A stretch of 35,426 bases of DNA from DATLSM01 sp049585815 (GTDB lineage Bacteria > Actinomycetota > Thermoleophilia > Solirubrobacterales > 70-9), in contig JBAVAR010000073.1 in assembly GCA_049585815.1 (NCBI GenBank), positions 1 through 35,426 on the forward strand, given 5' to 3'. Each line of letters begins with the position of its first letter. The first letter of the stretch is position 1. The translations under genes were made by a program, and so were the position numbers. The notes under the pieces are model-generated. The model was given only the letters and a program-made list of their open reading frames with translations. It did no database searches and was not told the DNA's origin. Below, piece after piece: positions 1 through 6,689 of the stretch.

Positions 1-184
1 CGGGCTCCGCCACGCTTGTCGGGAAGAACGCCGTGCGCACGCCGATCGCGAAGAAGCCGAAGAGGATCGTCGTTGCCAGGTAGCGAGGGGCGCGTGCGGT
101 GTAGCGCGCACGGCGCAAGCTCTGCCAACCGTGCTGCACACGCCCCGAGAACTCGCCGAGGTTTGTTGAGGCTGCGGTGGCCAT
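1..184 (-). CDS. N-terminal part of a TcpC-like conjugal transfer membrane protein (runs off window)
   Basis: Reading the minus strand from the ATG at 184 gives 61 open codons up to the window edge. The first ~35 residues are basic and probably cytoplasmic (RRARYTARAPRY). A single hydrophobic segment follows (LATTILFGFFAIGV, about residues 38-56), and then a start of extracytoplasmic sequence. This is the layout of TcpC/Orf13-type proteins, inner-membrane components of Gram-positive conjugation channels. The ATG shares one base with the TGA of the upstream gene (TGATG), so translation is probably coupled. The family call is inference from topology and from the neighbouring coupling-protein and SSB genes; the diagnostic C-terminal domain lies outside the window. 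Confidence 0.5.
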   Translation of the reverse strand, partial: MATAASTNLGEFSGRVQHGWQSLRRARYTARAPRYLATTILFGFFAIGVRTAFFPTSVAEP

Positions 185-789
185 CAGCGCTCGAAGCCGA
201 ACTCCCGCGCGACCGGCCCACCGCCACCCGACGGTGGCGGTGGGCTCGGCTGCAGGGGAACCGGGGTCGGGCTCGCCACCGCGAGCGGGGGCGGGGTCGG
301 GGATTCCACCGGTGAGCTGACAGGCGCCTGTTCTGGGCTAGGTTCGCGCTCGGGCTCGCGATGGTGGAGGTGCCGCGGTCTCCGCATTAGCTCGCGGTGG
401 CGGAGCCTTGGTTTCGGAGCAAAGGGACGGGCACGCGCCGGTCGGGCAGCCGGCGCTGGGGCACTCGCGGCTGGACTTGCGGCCAGTGGCGAGCGCAACG
501 ACGTCTGATCGTGCTGGGGGTGCACCGGTCCGGCACCGGATAACTCCAGCGCGCCGAGTGTGGCGGCGGCTGCGGCCCCAAGGCCGAGGACCGCGAGCCG
601 GCGAGTAACACTCGGCCCAGAGCCTCCGGAATGCTCAGAGGGGCGCGCCGGTGTCGGCGGCGAGGAGGATTCGCCGTCCGGCATCTGCGCATCCATGAGC
701 GCCAGGGGATCTGGCTCCCGCGTTGCGGTCGGCTCGGCGGCGAGTGACTCCTCGCCGAGCACAAAGACGTCGTTTTGCTTTCGTCCCAT
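184..789 (-). CDS. Pro/Ser-rich single-pass membrane protein with FGFE-type C-terminus
   Basis: This 201-aa protein has no recognised domain. Residues 1-60 are polar and acidic. A hydrophobic Ala/Leu segment at about 63-87 (RRLAVLGLGAAAAATLGALE) looks like a membrane anchor. The rest is a long Pro/Arg then Pro/Ser tail that ends in GGGGPVAREFGFER. The last residues resemble the C-terminus of the sigma factor at 2326-3714 (ESFGFHG) and an internal copy there (TQFGFEG). The start is supported by GAAGGAAA about 7 nt upstream of the ATG. It overlaps the downstream transfer gene by one base. I infer a wall- or membrane-exposed protein of the transfer module; its function is unknown. Confidence 0.6.
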   Translation of the reverse strand: MGRKQNDVFVLGEESLAAEPTATREPDPLALMDAQMPDGESSSPPTPARPSEHSGGSGPSVTRRLAVLGLGAAAAATLGALELSGAGPVHPQHDQTSLRSPLAASPAASAPAPAARPARARPFAPKPRLRHRELMRRPRHLHHREPEREPSPEQAPVSSPVESPTPPPLAVASPTPVPLQPSPPPPSGGGGPVAREFGFER

Positions 790-916
790 CGTCCGTTTCC
801 TTCGGCGATAAGACGAGGAAGAAGGGGATTTCGATACCCCCCAAGCTAATTTTTCTCCCCCCGGCAGCTAGGACATCCCAGCGCCGCCCTCCAGTCCACC
901 GGCTAGTGACCGAGGT

Positions 917-1267
917 TTAGTCGAGACCGAGGACAATTGCCAGGGCGCTCTCTACATCGGCCATGGTCTTCGGCTTCACTTTGCCAATCGGTCGAAGCAG
1001 ACGATCGCGAGCCAGCGCCCGGACCGCCCGGCAGATTGCAGCACTGGAAGCATCGGTGCCCTCGCTAGGCGAAACCTCTGGTCGCAGTTTGGACGGGACC
1101 CGTGACGTCGACAGTGGCACCACAACGATTAGCTCATGATCGATCTCGCCCAGGAGCTCGTCGACTGAGACCACAATCGCCGGTCGGTTCTTGCCCGGCT
1201 CACCCCTGCGAGCGGCTCCTAGCGAAACGAGCCAGATCTCGCCGCGCCGAGGTTCAATCGACGCCAT
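917..1267 (-). CDS. MazF/PemK-type mRNA interferase toxin
   Basis: This 116-aa protein begins MASIEPRRGEIWLVSLG and continues GKNRPAIVVSVDELL, HELIVVVPLSTS and AAICRAVRALARDRL. These are the hallmarks of the PemK/MazF fold: the R-G-E-I-W strand, the RPAIVVS strand, the VVVPLT/S strand and the conserved region before the final helix. The family cleaves mRNA in the cytoplasm. Its start overlaps the last 14 bp of the antitoxin gene in front of it, the usual antitoxin-toxin layout. I chose ATG 1267 over an upstream in-frame start because the family begins just before the RGEIW motif. It sits between the sigma factor/TA cluster and the Pro-rich membrane gene of the conjugation module. Confidence 0.88.
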   Translation of the reverse strand: MASIEPRRGEIWLVSLGAARRGEPGKNRPAIVVSVDELLGEIDHELIVVVPLSTSRVPSKLRPEVSPSEGTDASSAAICRAVRALARDRLLRPIGKVKPKTMADVESALAIVLGLD

Positions 1268-1490
1268 CGCCGAGAACCGCGCTCCACTCGCGCTCCTCGG
1301 CCGCGACATCGCGGCTGTTGGAGTCGGCGCGCGTCGCCTCGCGCTCAGAGCGCAGTGCCTCGGCCCGCTCGGCGCGGCGAGCGAATTCGGTGAGGAGCGA
1401 GGACAAAGAGACGCCGCGCTCGCGCGCGCGGGCAGCGAGCTGGTCTCGGGTCCTGCGCGTAACCCTGATCGTCGCGGTCTCGGTAGCCAT
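1254..1490 (-). CDS. Ribbon-helix-helix antitoxin partner of the MazF/PemK toxin
   Basis: This 78-aa protein begins MATETATIRVTRRTRDQLAARARERGVSL. A short beta strand (TATIRVTRRT) is followed by two helices, as in RHH/MazE-like DNA-binding antitoxins. The charged C-terminal half (AERAEALRSEREATRADSN) would wrap the toxin. A perfect TATAAT box lies 10 nt upstream of the ATG, so the transcript has almost no leader. The antitoxin normally neutralises the toxin and represses this shared promoter. The assignment is secure from layout and fold pattern, but the exact antitoxin subfamily is not. Confidence 0.82.
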   Translation of the reverse strand: MATETATIRVTRRTRDQLAARARERGVSLSSLLTEFARRAERAEALRSEREATRADSNSRDVAAEEREWSAVLGDGVD

Positions 1491-1493
1491 TGA

Positions 1494-1530
1494 AAGCTAA
1501 ATTATAGCGCCATGAAATAGCGACACAGGC
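1494..1530 (-). promoter_or_regulatory. Promoter of the MazF/PemK operon (TATAAT)
   Basis: On the minus strand a perfect -10 hexamer TATAAT (top-strand 1501-1506) stands 10 nt before the antitoxin ATG at 1490. Transcription would start within a few bases of the ATG. No convincing -35 is visible 16-18 nt further up. The local AT-rich patch contrasts with the GC-rich surroundings. Confidence 0.6.
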
Positions 1531-1540
1531 GAGCGCGGAT

Positions 1541-1620
1541 TCAGCCGTGGAAACCAAAAGACTCGCTGCCGGCCTTGCCAGCGCCACCCCGGCTACACGG
1601 CTGACCAAATTGGCCAAGCT
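1541..1620 (-). pseudogene. 3' remnant of a second membrane-tailed sigma factor gene
   Basis: Reading the minus strand in frame into the TGA at 1541-1543 gives GGAGKAGSESFGFHG. This is almost identical to the C-terminus GGAGKGGTESFGFHG of the intact sigma factor ending at 2326. The DNA is also alike over about 50 bp (top strand 1541-1590 versus 2326-2375). No start or sigma domain remains upstream, because the plus-strand Phd antitoxin gene occupies that DNA. The remnant shows that a paralogous gene was cut, probably when the TA genes arrived or by recombination between sigma-gene copies. Confidence 0.72.
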
Positions 1621-1636
1621 CGGTAGCGTTCAGCAG

Positions 1637-1876
1637 GTGCCCACGTTTAGCATCGGAGAAGCAAAGACCAACCTTTCCAAGCTCGTCGCGCTTGCGGAGA
1701 AGGGCGAGCGGGTGGAGCTGCGGCGGGGCAAGCAGCCTGTCGTGAGGCTTGTCCCCATCTCGCGGCCCGGAGCTGCCCTGCGCACGCCTGGAGCTCTCGC
1801 CGGCCGGATCAAGATGGGCGACGATTTCGACGCTTGGCCCGAGGACGTTGCTGGCAGCCTCGGGGTTCTCGACTGA
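1637..1876 (+). CDS. Phd/YefM-family antitoxin
   Basis: This 79-aa protein starts at GTG 1637 and reads VPTFSIGEAKTNLSKLVALA, then GERVELRRGKQPVVRLVPIS. That is the Phd/YefM core: a strand, the helix with conserved E-A-K/N-L-S-x-L, and the 'G-x-x-V-x-L-x-R-x-G-K/x-P-V-A' segment. The C-terminal part (KMGDDFDAWPEDVAGSLGVLD) would bind the PIN toxin. It ends in CTGA, where an ATGA overlap with the next gene would be expected. The partner toxin is damaged (see next entry), so this antitoxin may now be orphaned. The in-frame extension upstream to 1547 overlaps the sigma remnant and is unlikely to be coding. Confidence 0.85.
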   Translation: MPTFSIGEAKTNLSKLVALAEKGERVELRRGKQPVVRLVPISRPGAALRTPGALAGRIKMGDDFDAWPEDVAGSLGVLD

Positions 1877-2257
1877 GGCTTCTCGCCGACACCCACGCCG
1901 CTCTCTGGTGGCTGAGCGACGACCGGCGCCTGTCCAATCCCGCGCGGGAAGCGATCGTCGGAGCGCAGGAGCTACTCCTCAGCGCCGGAACGCCTTTCGA
2001 GGTCTGGATCAAAACCTTGCTCGGCAAGCTGGGGATTGCCGAGGATTGGCTTGAAGGGCTGCCTGGGCGCTGCCCTGCTTCCGATCTCCGTTTCGCACGC
2101 CGCTGCATATAGACGCCTTCCCTACGTTGAGGTTGGAAGACAACGTCAGCGCGATCCGTTTGACCGCCTGCTTGTTGCCCAAGCGCTCACCGAGCGAATT
2201 CCCCTGGTCTCCTGCGACTCTGGAATCGTCGCCCACGGCGTCGCGACGATCTGGTGA
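1873..2257 (+). pseudogene. Decayed VapC (PIN-domain) toxin, start codon lost and frameshifted
   Basis: Frame 1 from 1873 reads LRLLADTHAALWWLSDDRRL and on to LLGKLGIAEDWLEGL, a textbook VapC N-terminus (L-L-x-D-T-H-A-x-L-W-W). At about 2055-2075 homology moves to another frame: LGAALLPISVSHAAAYRRLP, then RQRDPFDRLLVAQA, ERIPLVSCDSGI and GVATIW, stop at 2257. Neither frame alone holds all catalytic acids. The expected start codon is CTG (CTGA junction with the antitoxin stop) where an intact pair would have ATGA. A sequencing error could explain the shift but not also the start. Probably inactive. Confidence 0.8.
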
Positions 2258-2325
2258 TCAGTGCCAACAAGCGCCTTTAGCCGCTGATCGCTTCCTCCGG
2301 AGCCCTCCCCCCTCAGAGAAGTTCC
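2258..2325. other. Short intergenic gap between convergent genes
   Basis: This gap lies between the end of the plus-strand VapC remnant and the end of the minus-strand sigma factor gene. I see no strong stem-loop with a T-run and nothing else to annotate. Confidence 0.4.
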
Positions 2326-3714
2326 TCAGCCATGGAAGCCAAAGGACTCGGTGCCACCCTTGCCAGCGCCACCCGAACTTGATGAAGCCGAGTTCGTCGA
2401 GGAGCTCGGCTGGGTGGGAGGCGGTGAGGGAGTCGAACTGGGAGCAGATTCAGAGGACCCGCCGCCTTCGAATCCAAATTGCGTCTGCTCCCGCTGGGTC
2501 GGCGTTTCGCTCGGCGGCGGGGGGCTCTGGGGCTGTTCGCTCTGTTGGGAGCCCTGGCCGGCGGAAGGTTCGGGCGTGCGCTTCGCTTCAGGTGTTGGCG
2601 CTGATGGCGGCGCCTGAACGACCGGCGCTGGGGCCGGCATCGGGTCGGGGGCGCTCTTCACCTTCGGGGGAGGCAAGTGGTGTCCGGAGGAGGACGGCGG
2701 AGCTGAGATCCCGATCCCAGGCCCGATGATCCCGGTCGCCAGACAGGCCGCCGTGGTCGCAGCACCGGCGGTGCAGATCGCGGCGATCTTCTGGCCCGTT
2801 CCTGCCAGGGCGCCGGCGGTACCGGCACCGCCTGGCTGCAGGGCTCCAGTTGCCCTGAAGGCGGCGAAGCGCAGCTTCGCCGCCCCAGCCTGAGCGGCGT
2901 GGGAGGCTTGACCGAGCCAGTGCGAGAGATGCGCGAGGGGACCGACTCGGCCCAACTCCTCGGTTGCGGCGCCGACCAGCAGCGCGCCGCTGCCGAGCTC
3001 GTGCAGGCTGTCGTGGAGGTTCGTTAGGAAGGAGCGACAGGAGCCGCAGTGCTTGAAATGGGCGTGGAGGATCCGCTCCTCGGCTTCGCTGGCGAGGCCG
3101 CTGGCCTCCTTCTCAAAAAGCGAGTTGCGTGCCAACTCGCGCATCTCGGGGCAGAACTCCTGCCCTTCAATCGCTTCGAGGCGCCTCCTCACCTGCTGGG
3201 TGGCCCGCAGCACCAGCTTCTTTGAGGCCGACAGGCTGATCCCCAGATGGTGGGCGATCTCGGGCGTGGAGAGCCCGAGCCCAAAGCGCAGCTGCAGGAC
3301 CTCCCGGTAGTTGGTGCGCATCCGCCCCAACGCCTCTTGCAGCCGGATTTTCTCCTCGTGGCTCTCGGCCCACTCCAACGGAGAAGGAATGGATGTCGGA
3401 GCCTCGGCCACAACCTCCAGCGCCACCGTCGGCTTCGTTGCACGCGAGCGTAGGAGATCGATCGCCGCGTTGCGGACGCTGGTGAAGAAGACGCCGCGCA
3501 GGTTCTGCGGGGCTCGGTCCGCCTCGGCCAGGCGATGGAGGCGGATCAGCACCTCGGCGACTGCGTCCTCCGCGTCAGCTCGGTTAAGGGAGCCGCCGAA
3601 GCGGTTCACGATGTAGGCCTCACCCAGCGGCCGCAGCCGCTCGCACTCGCGCTCGAAGCTCTGTGCCCGCCGCCGGGCGGGAAGCTCGCGCAGGATCGCC
3701 GAAGCGGCCTCCAT
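2326..3714 (-). CDS. ECF-type sigma factor fused to zinc-finger, membrane anchor and Pro/Ser-rich tail
   Basis: This 462-aa protein is a sigma-70 family member with a long extension. Region 2 lies at about 45-92 (DAEDAVAEVLIRLHRL, LRGVFFTSVRNAAIDLLRSR). Region 4 lies at about 125-180 (YREVLQLRFGLGLSTPEIAHH then SASKKLVLRATQQVRRRLE). Next comes an H-x3-C-x2-C zinc motif (HFKHCGSC, about 220), like anti-sigma ZAS domains. A hydrophobic Ala-rich segment follows at about 308-335, then ~130 residues of Pro/Ser/Gln ending ESFGFHG. So a sigma factor and a membrane-anchored anti-sigma-like module sit on one chain, as known for some actinobacterial ECF groups. I infer membrane-tethered control of transcription responding to an outside signal. 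It is separated from the upstream SSB gene by about 220 bp. Confidence 0.85.
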   Translation of the reverse strand: MEAASAILRELPARRRAQSFERECERLRPLGEAYIVNRFGGSLNRADAEDAVAEVLIRLHRLAEADRAPQNLRGVFFTSVRNAAIDLLRSRATKPTVALEVVAEAPTSIPSPLEWAESHEEKIRLQEALGRMRTNYREVLQLRFGLGLSTPEIAHHLGISLSASKKLVLRATQQVRRRLEAIEGQEFCPEMRELARNSLFEKEASGLASEAEERILHAHFKHCGSCRSFLTNLHDSLHELGSGALLVGAATEELGRVGPLAHLSHWLGQASHAAQAGAAKLRFAAFRATGALQPGGAGTAGALAGTGQKIAAICTAGAATTAACLATGIIGPGIGISAPPSSSGHHLPPPKVKSAPDPMPAPAPVVQAPPSAPTPEAKRTPEPSAGQGSQQSEQPQSPPPPSETPTQREQTQFGFEGGGSSESAPSSTPSPPPTQPSSSTNSASSSSGGAGKGGTESFGFHG

Positions 3715-3871
3715 CAGGCCTCGCCATTCCTCAACCGACGGGCCGGTGTGGCGTCGGGTTCACACAGGGCAGGGCAGCTCAGAAGGCCGGAGGCGCAGCT
3801 GAACGAGGTACCTAGACCCGATGGCCGAATTGCCTTAAGGCTCAATGCGATCCTCCGAAGCGGTCAGCTTT

Positions 3872-3890
3872 TCCCGAGAATAGCTCGGGA
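3872..3890. other. Hairpin in the SSB-to-sigma intergenic region
   Basis: TCCCGAG and CTCGGGA form a 7-bp stem with a 5-nt loop. It lies in the 219-bp gap (3715-3933) between the SSB stop and the sigma start. No T-run follows on the minus strand, so it is not a classical terminator. I see no other feature in that gap. Confidence 0.45.
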
Positions 3891-3933
3891 GGGGACGAGC
3901 AACAAGCGCCCTCGCCCCCTCCCGCTGCCGGGG

Positions 3934-4284
3934 CTAGAAGCCCTCAGGGTCAGCCTCACCATCGCCATTTGCAGGCTCGCGACGTTTGCCGCCGGGCAGG
4001 AAATCAACCCGGTCGGCAGCGATCGAGTGCTCGGAGCGCTTGCCGCCCCCCTCGGCCTCCCACTCGCGAAAGCGCAGTTGGCCGGTCACCGCCACCTGGC
4101 GCCCCTTGAAGAGGTACTCCTGGCAGGTCTCGGCCTGGCGGCCGAATGCCGCAACGCTGATGAAGAGTGCCGAATCCTTGCGCCCGTTGCTCTCCGCAAG
4201 GCGCATGCTGCAGACCTTCGTCTCACCACCGTTCCTTAACTCGGGATCCCTAGTCAAGGTCCCAATCAGGGTTACTGAGTTCAT
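3934..4284 (-). CDS. Single-stranded DNA-binding protein (SSB-like, element copy 1)
   Basis: This 116-aa OB-fold protein reads MNSVTLIGTLTRDPELRNGG, KVCSMRLAESNG, LFISVAAFGRQAE and KGRQVAVTGQLRFREWEAEGG. These match the bacterial SSB pattern (N-x-V-x-L-x-G-x-L-T-x-D-P-E-L; 'K-G-x-x-V-x-V-x-G-x-L'). It lacks the acidic D-D-D-I-P-F tip of housekeeping SSB and ends EADPEGF. ATG 4284 is preferred over the ATG nine bases upstream because GGAAGGAG then has the right spacing. It follows the coupling-protein gene and is one of three SSB paralogues here. It likely protects transferred or replicating single strands of the element. Confidence 0.88.
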   Translation of the reverse strand: MNSVTLIGTLTRDPELRNGGETKVCSMRLAESNGRKDSALFISVAAFGRQAETCQEYLFKGRQVAVTGQLRFREWEAEGGGKRSEHSIAADRVDFLPGGKRREPANGDGEADPEGF

Positions 4285-4375
4285 GTCCAACATCTCCTTC
4301 CAGGCCCCCGTGGGGCCACTGTGGATTGCCGGGCGAGAGCTCGCCTCGACACCTGGGAACTGCATCCATGGGAGG

Positions 4376-6172
4376 TCAAGTGGGCATCGCCATATTCGGG
4401 AGCCGTAGCCAGGGTGGAAACACCCGAGCGCGATGAGCCCGGGTGTTGCCTGTCTCATCGAGACGGGCGACAAAGGCCTCCCCAGCGCGCAGGCGCTGTA
4501 ATTCGGAGGGGTTGACCTCAAAGCGGTAGCCGCGCGAACGGGTGCCGTCGGAGGTGGCCCGCCCGAAGCGGTCGGTTCGGATCGTGCTCTCCCAGGTGGG
4601 GACTGTGCCGATCAGCTGGGCCACCCACTCGGCGTCGGCCTGCTCGCCAAGTCGATGACAGACGATCGAGGAGATCGTCGCGCCGATTCGCTCGCGAACC
4701 GCGGGCCCGGCAGCGCGCAGATCGGCGAGCGTCTGGGTGCCGACGGCAACACTGAACCCGGCAGCTCGCCCGCGGGTGTAGAGGCGGTCGATGGCCGGCG
4801 CCTCAAGGGCACCGAACTCATCGATCGCGACGAAGGTGCCAACGCCCTCGTTCATCAGGGCGCTGGCGACGGCGCCGAGGTCGAGCAGGGCCATCTGAGC
4901 GATCGCACGCCCGACATTGCCGGTGCGATCGGTGTCAAAGCGCAGGTAGACAACCTCGCAGCGTTCAATCGCGGTACGCAGGTCGAAGACCTCCACACCT
5001 GATTTCTCGGGGTCAAGCCAGTTCCGCGCGAACTCCGATGAGGCAAGATTCTGCAGGCGAGCGGTTAGCCCAGCGATCGCGCGCTGTTGGTCAGAGCGAA
5101 GGCCGTTGCACGTCATCGACACCTCCGCTACCAGCTCTGCGTCTTCGCACTGCGATGCCAGGTTTTGCAGTTCATCTGCCTGACAAAAGTGAGCAACCGT
5201 CGAGAGCGTCACCCGCCGGGTACTGCTGTCGAGGGTGCGAAGCACCATGCGCAGGTAGGGCGAGGAGGCCTGGCGGTAAAAGCCGGCATCGCTCGAGCCC
5301 CAGCTCTCGACGGCAATCAGACGCTCGGAGCGCTCATCGACAGAGCCGTGAGCTAGCGGATCGTAGGTACTGGGCCCATCTGGGGAAAGCAGATGGAAAC
5401 GAGTTCCCCTCTGGGCTGCGGCAGCCTGGGCCGCATCGAGCAGGGTGCGGTCGGCCTTTGCCTCCAGCACCACCGCCCCAAAACCCGAGCGGGCCACGTA
5501 CTCAGCCAGAAAAGCCGCCAACGAGGTCGTCTTCCCCGCCCCGGTCCCGCCGCAAACCAACGAGTGGCTGCCGGAGCGCGCACTGCCGCGCGCAATCATC
5601 GCCAGCTCGTTGCGGTTGGTCCGACCGACCGGTAGCCCCTCGGACAAAGCCCGCTCACTGCGCTTACCGCGCTCGACGAGATGGCGACGTGGAGCATCGA
5701 GCAGGCCGCGTCGCTGCGTCGCGGCGATCTCGCGGTCACCCCCGGCGCGTCGGTCCTCGACCCGGGTGTGGGCGCCCCAACCCAAGGCACCGCCAGCGGC
5801 GCCCAACACAAGCGAAAGGGAGATGACCGCAGCAGCAAAGGTGAGAAATCCCGTGCCGATAAGGAGGACCAAGAACGGCAGAGGAGCCAAGGCGATCGAT
5901 CCCCAGGTCCAGGCGTACTGGTGGTGGCGAAGGTAATGGGCAGTGAGGAACCCAAGGAGAGCTGCGATCACCAAACAGACCAGCCCAGTGGTGAGTAGAT
6001 GAGCTACGCCATTTAGGTTGTGCAGCGCCGGCAGCTGAGGCGCCTGATTGCGGGTGAGCGATTCCTTCATCGCCCACAAGACGTGCGCGGAGGGCAAATC
6101 GTCCCACCCCCAACCAGAACCTGACGCAAATAGGCCCGGCTCGCGCGCGGGCACCTCCTGCTGGGCGGGCAA
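4376..6172 (-). CDS. VirD4/TraD-like type IV coupling ATPase
   Basis: About 598 aa. The N-terminus has two or three hydrophobic segments (HLLTTGLVCLVIAALLGFL; ALAPLPFLVLLIGTGFLTFA; ISLSLVLGAAGGALGWG). A P-loop ATPase follows, with Walker A GGTGAGKTT at about residue 210 and Walker B TFVAIDEFGAL at about 470. A TraG/TraM-recognition-type C-terminus follows that (GFSVAVGTQTLADLR, SSIVCHRLGEQADAEWVAQL). Such proteins dock relaxosome DNA on the type IV secretion channel and pump it out. The start is uncertain: TTG 6172 (4 nt after the upstream stop), GTG 6154 and TTG 6220 (with GGAG) are all possible. It is tightly coupled to the DUF3072-like gene. Confidence 0.88.
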   Translation of the reverse strand: MPAQQEVPAREPGLFASGSGWGWDDLPSAHVLWAMKESLTRNQAPQLPALHNLNGVAHLLTTGLVCLVIAALLGFLTAHYLRHHQYAWTWGSIALAPLPFLVLLIGTGFLTFAAAVISLSLVLGAAGGALGWGAHTRVEDRRAGGDREIAATQRRGLLDAPRRHLVERGKRSERALSEGLPVGRTNRNELAMIARGSARSGSHSLVCGGTGAGKTTSLAAFLAEYVARSGFGAVVLEAKADRTLLDAAQAAAAQRGTRFHLLSPDGPSTYDPLAHGSVDERSERLIAVESWGSSDAGFYRQASSPYLRMVLRTLDSSTRRVTLSTVAHFCQADELQNLASQCEDAELVAEVSMTCNGLRSDQQRAIAGLTARLQNLASSEFARNWLDPEKSGVEVFDLRTAIERCEVVYLRFDTDRTGNVGRAIAQMALLDLGAVASALMNEGVGTFVAIDEFGALEAPAIDRLYTRGRAAGFSVAVGTQTLADLRAAGPAVRERIGATISSIVCHRLGEQADAEWVAQLIGTVPTWESTIRTDRFGRATSDGTRSRGYRFEVNPSELQRLRAGEAFVARLDETGNTRAHRARVFPPWLRLPNMAMPT

Positions 6173-6176
6173 ACCG

Positions 6177-6461
6177 TCATCGCGATCCCGCCTTCCAGTG
6201 CGCTGAAGAGCCGTAACCAACGATCTCCGATTCGCGGATCGCCGCCGCGCCCCCGCGTGCGGCCATCTCGCGGCTGATCTGCTCGCGCTCGATGCGCCGC
6301 TCGGTGTAGCTGCCGCGCCGTCGGTTCTTCAGCCGCTCGATCTCCGCGGAGGCCTGCGAGACCGTAGTCGGATAGGCGAAGGACTCACCGCGCTGCAACG
6401 CCAGGGTGCGCAGGAAGCGCAGCTGCTTGGAAGTTGGCGGGTGGAAATTAGCGTTTGTCAT
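6177..6461 (-). CDS. Small DUF3072-like protein of the transfer module
   Basis: This 94-aa protein contains PTSKQLRFLRTLALQRGESF, then TTVSQASAEIERLKNRRRGS, and a charged helical C-terminus (YTERRIEREQISREMAARGG). The first half resembles the DUF3072 pattern, a short helical SAP-like element (Q-x-x-Y/F-L-x-x-L-x-x-x-x-G, A-S-x-x-I-x-x-L) common on actinobacterial plasmids. ATG 6461 has AGAGGAG about 8 nt upstream. Its stop is 4 nt before the likely start of the coupling protein, so the two are probably co-translated. It may bind nucleic acid, but no function is established. Confidence 0.7.
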   Translation of the reverse strand: MTNANFHPPTSKQLRFLRTLALQRGESFAYPTTVSQASAEIERLKNRRRGSYTERRIEREQISREMAARGGAAAIRESEIVGYGSSAHWKAGSR

Positions 6462-6488
6462 CGCGGACTCCTCTCGCTCGTTGGGCCT

Positions 6489-6505
6489 GCTTCGCATGGC
6501 GAAGC
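6489..6505. other. Hairpin GCTTCGC-ATG-GCGAAGC
   Basis: A perfect 7-bp stem with a 3-nt loop lies in the 228-bp gap between the replication-relaxation gene and the DUF3072-like gene, just before the 73-bp repeat. It has no T-run. It could be an mRNA structure or a protein-binding site. Confidence 0.5.
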
Positions 6506-6530
6506 GAGATCGCCCCGGAAAAGGCGAGCC

Positions 6531-6603
6531 GCGCACCGAACGAAGCGAGGGGAAGGGAGCGCAGCGACCTTGCGCGGGAAGCCGACGGGGCGAGAATGAG
6601 CGC
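6531..6603. repeat. 73-bp intergenic repeat, copy 1
   Basis: This stretch is about 90% identical to 7837-7909, with the same orientation and spacing and no gaps. The shared core includes CGAGGGGAAGGGAGCGCAGC and ACCTTGCGCGGG. Both copies lie in gaps of the transfer operon, upstream of a gene with a strong ribosome-binding site. They may be a duplicated regulatory or RNA element. Confidence 0.75.
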
Positions 6604-6689
6604 AGCCGCAGAAGCCGGACCGGCGAGCATGGGAGGTTGATCTGAAACCGACGCGCTGGCCCCGTTCACAGCGATTGCAACCCGCAGGT

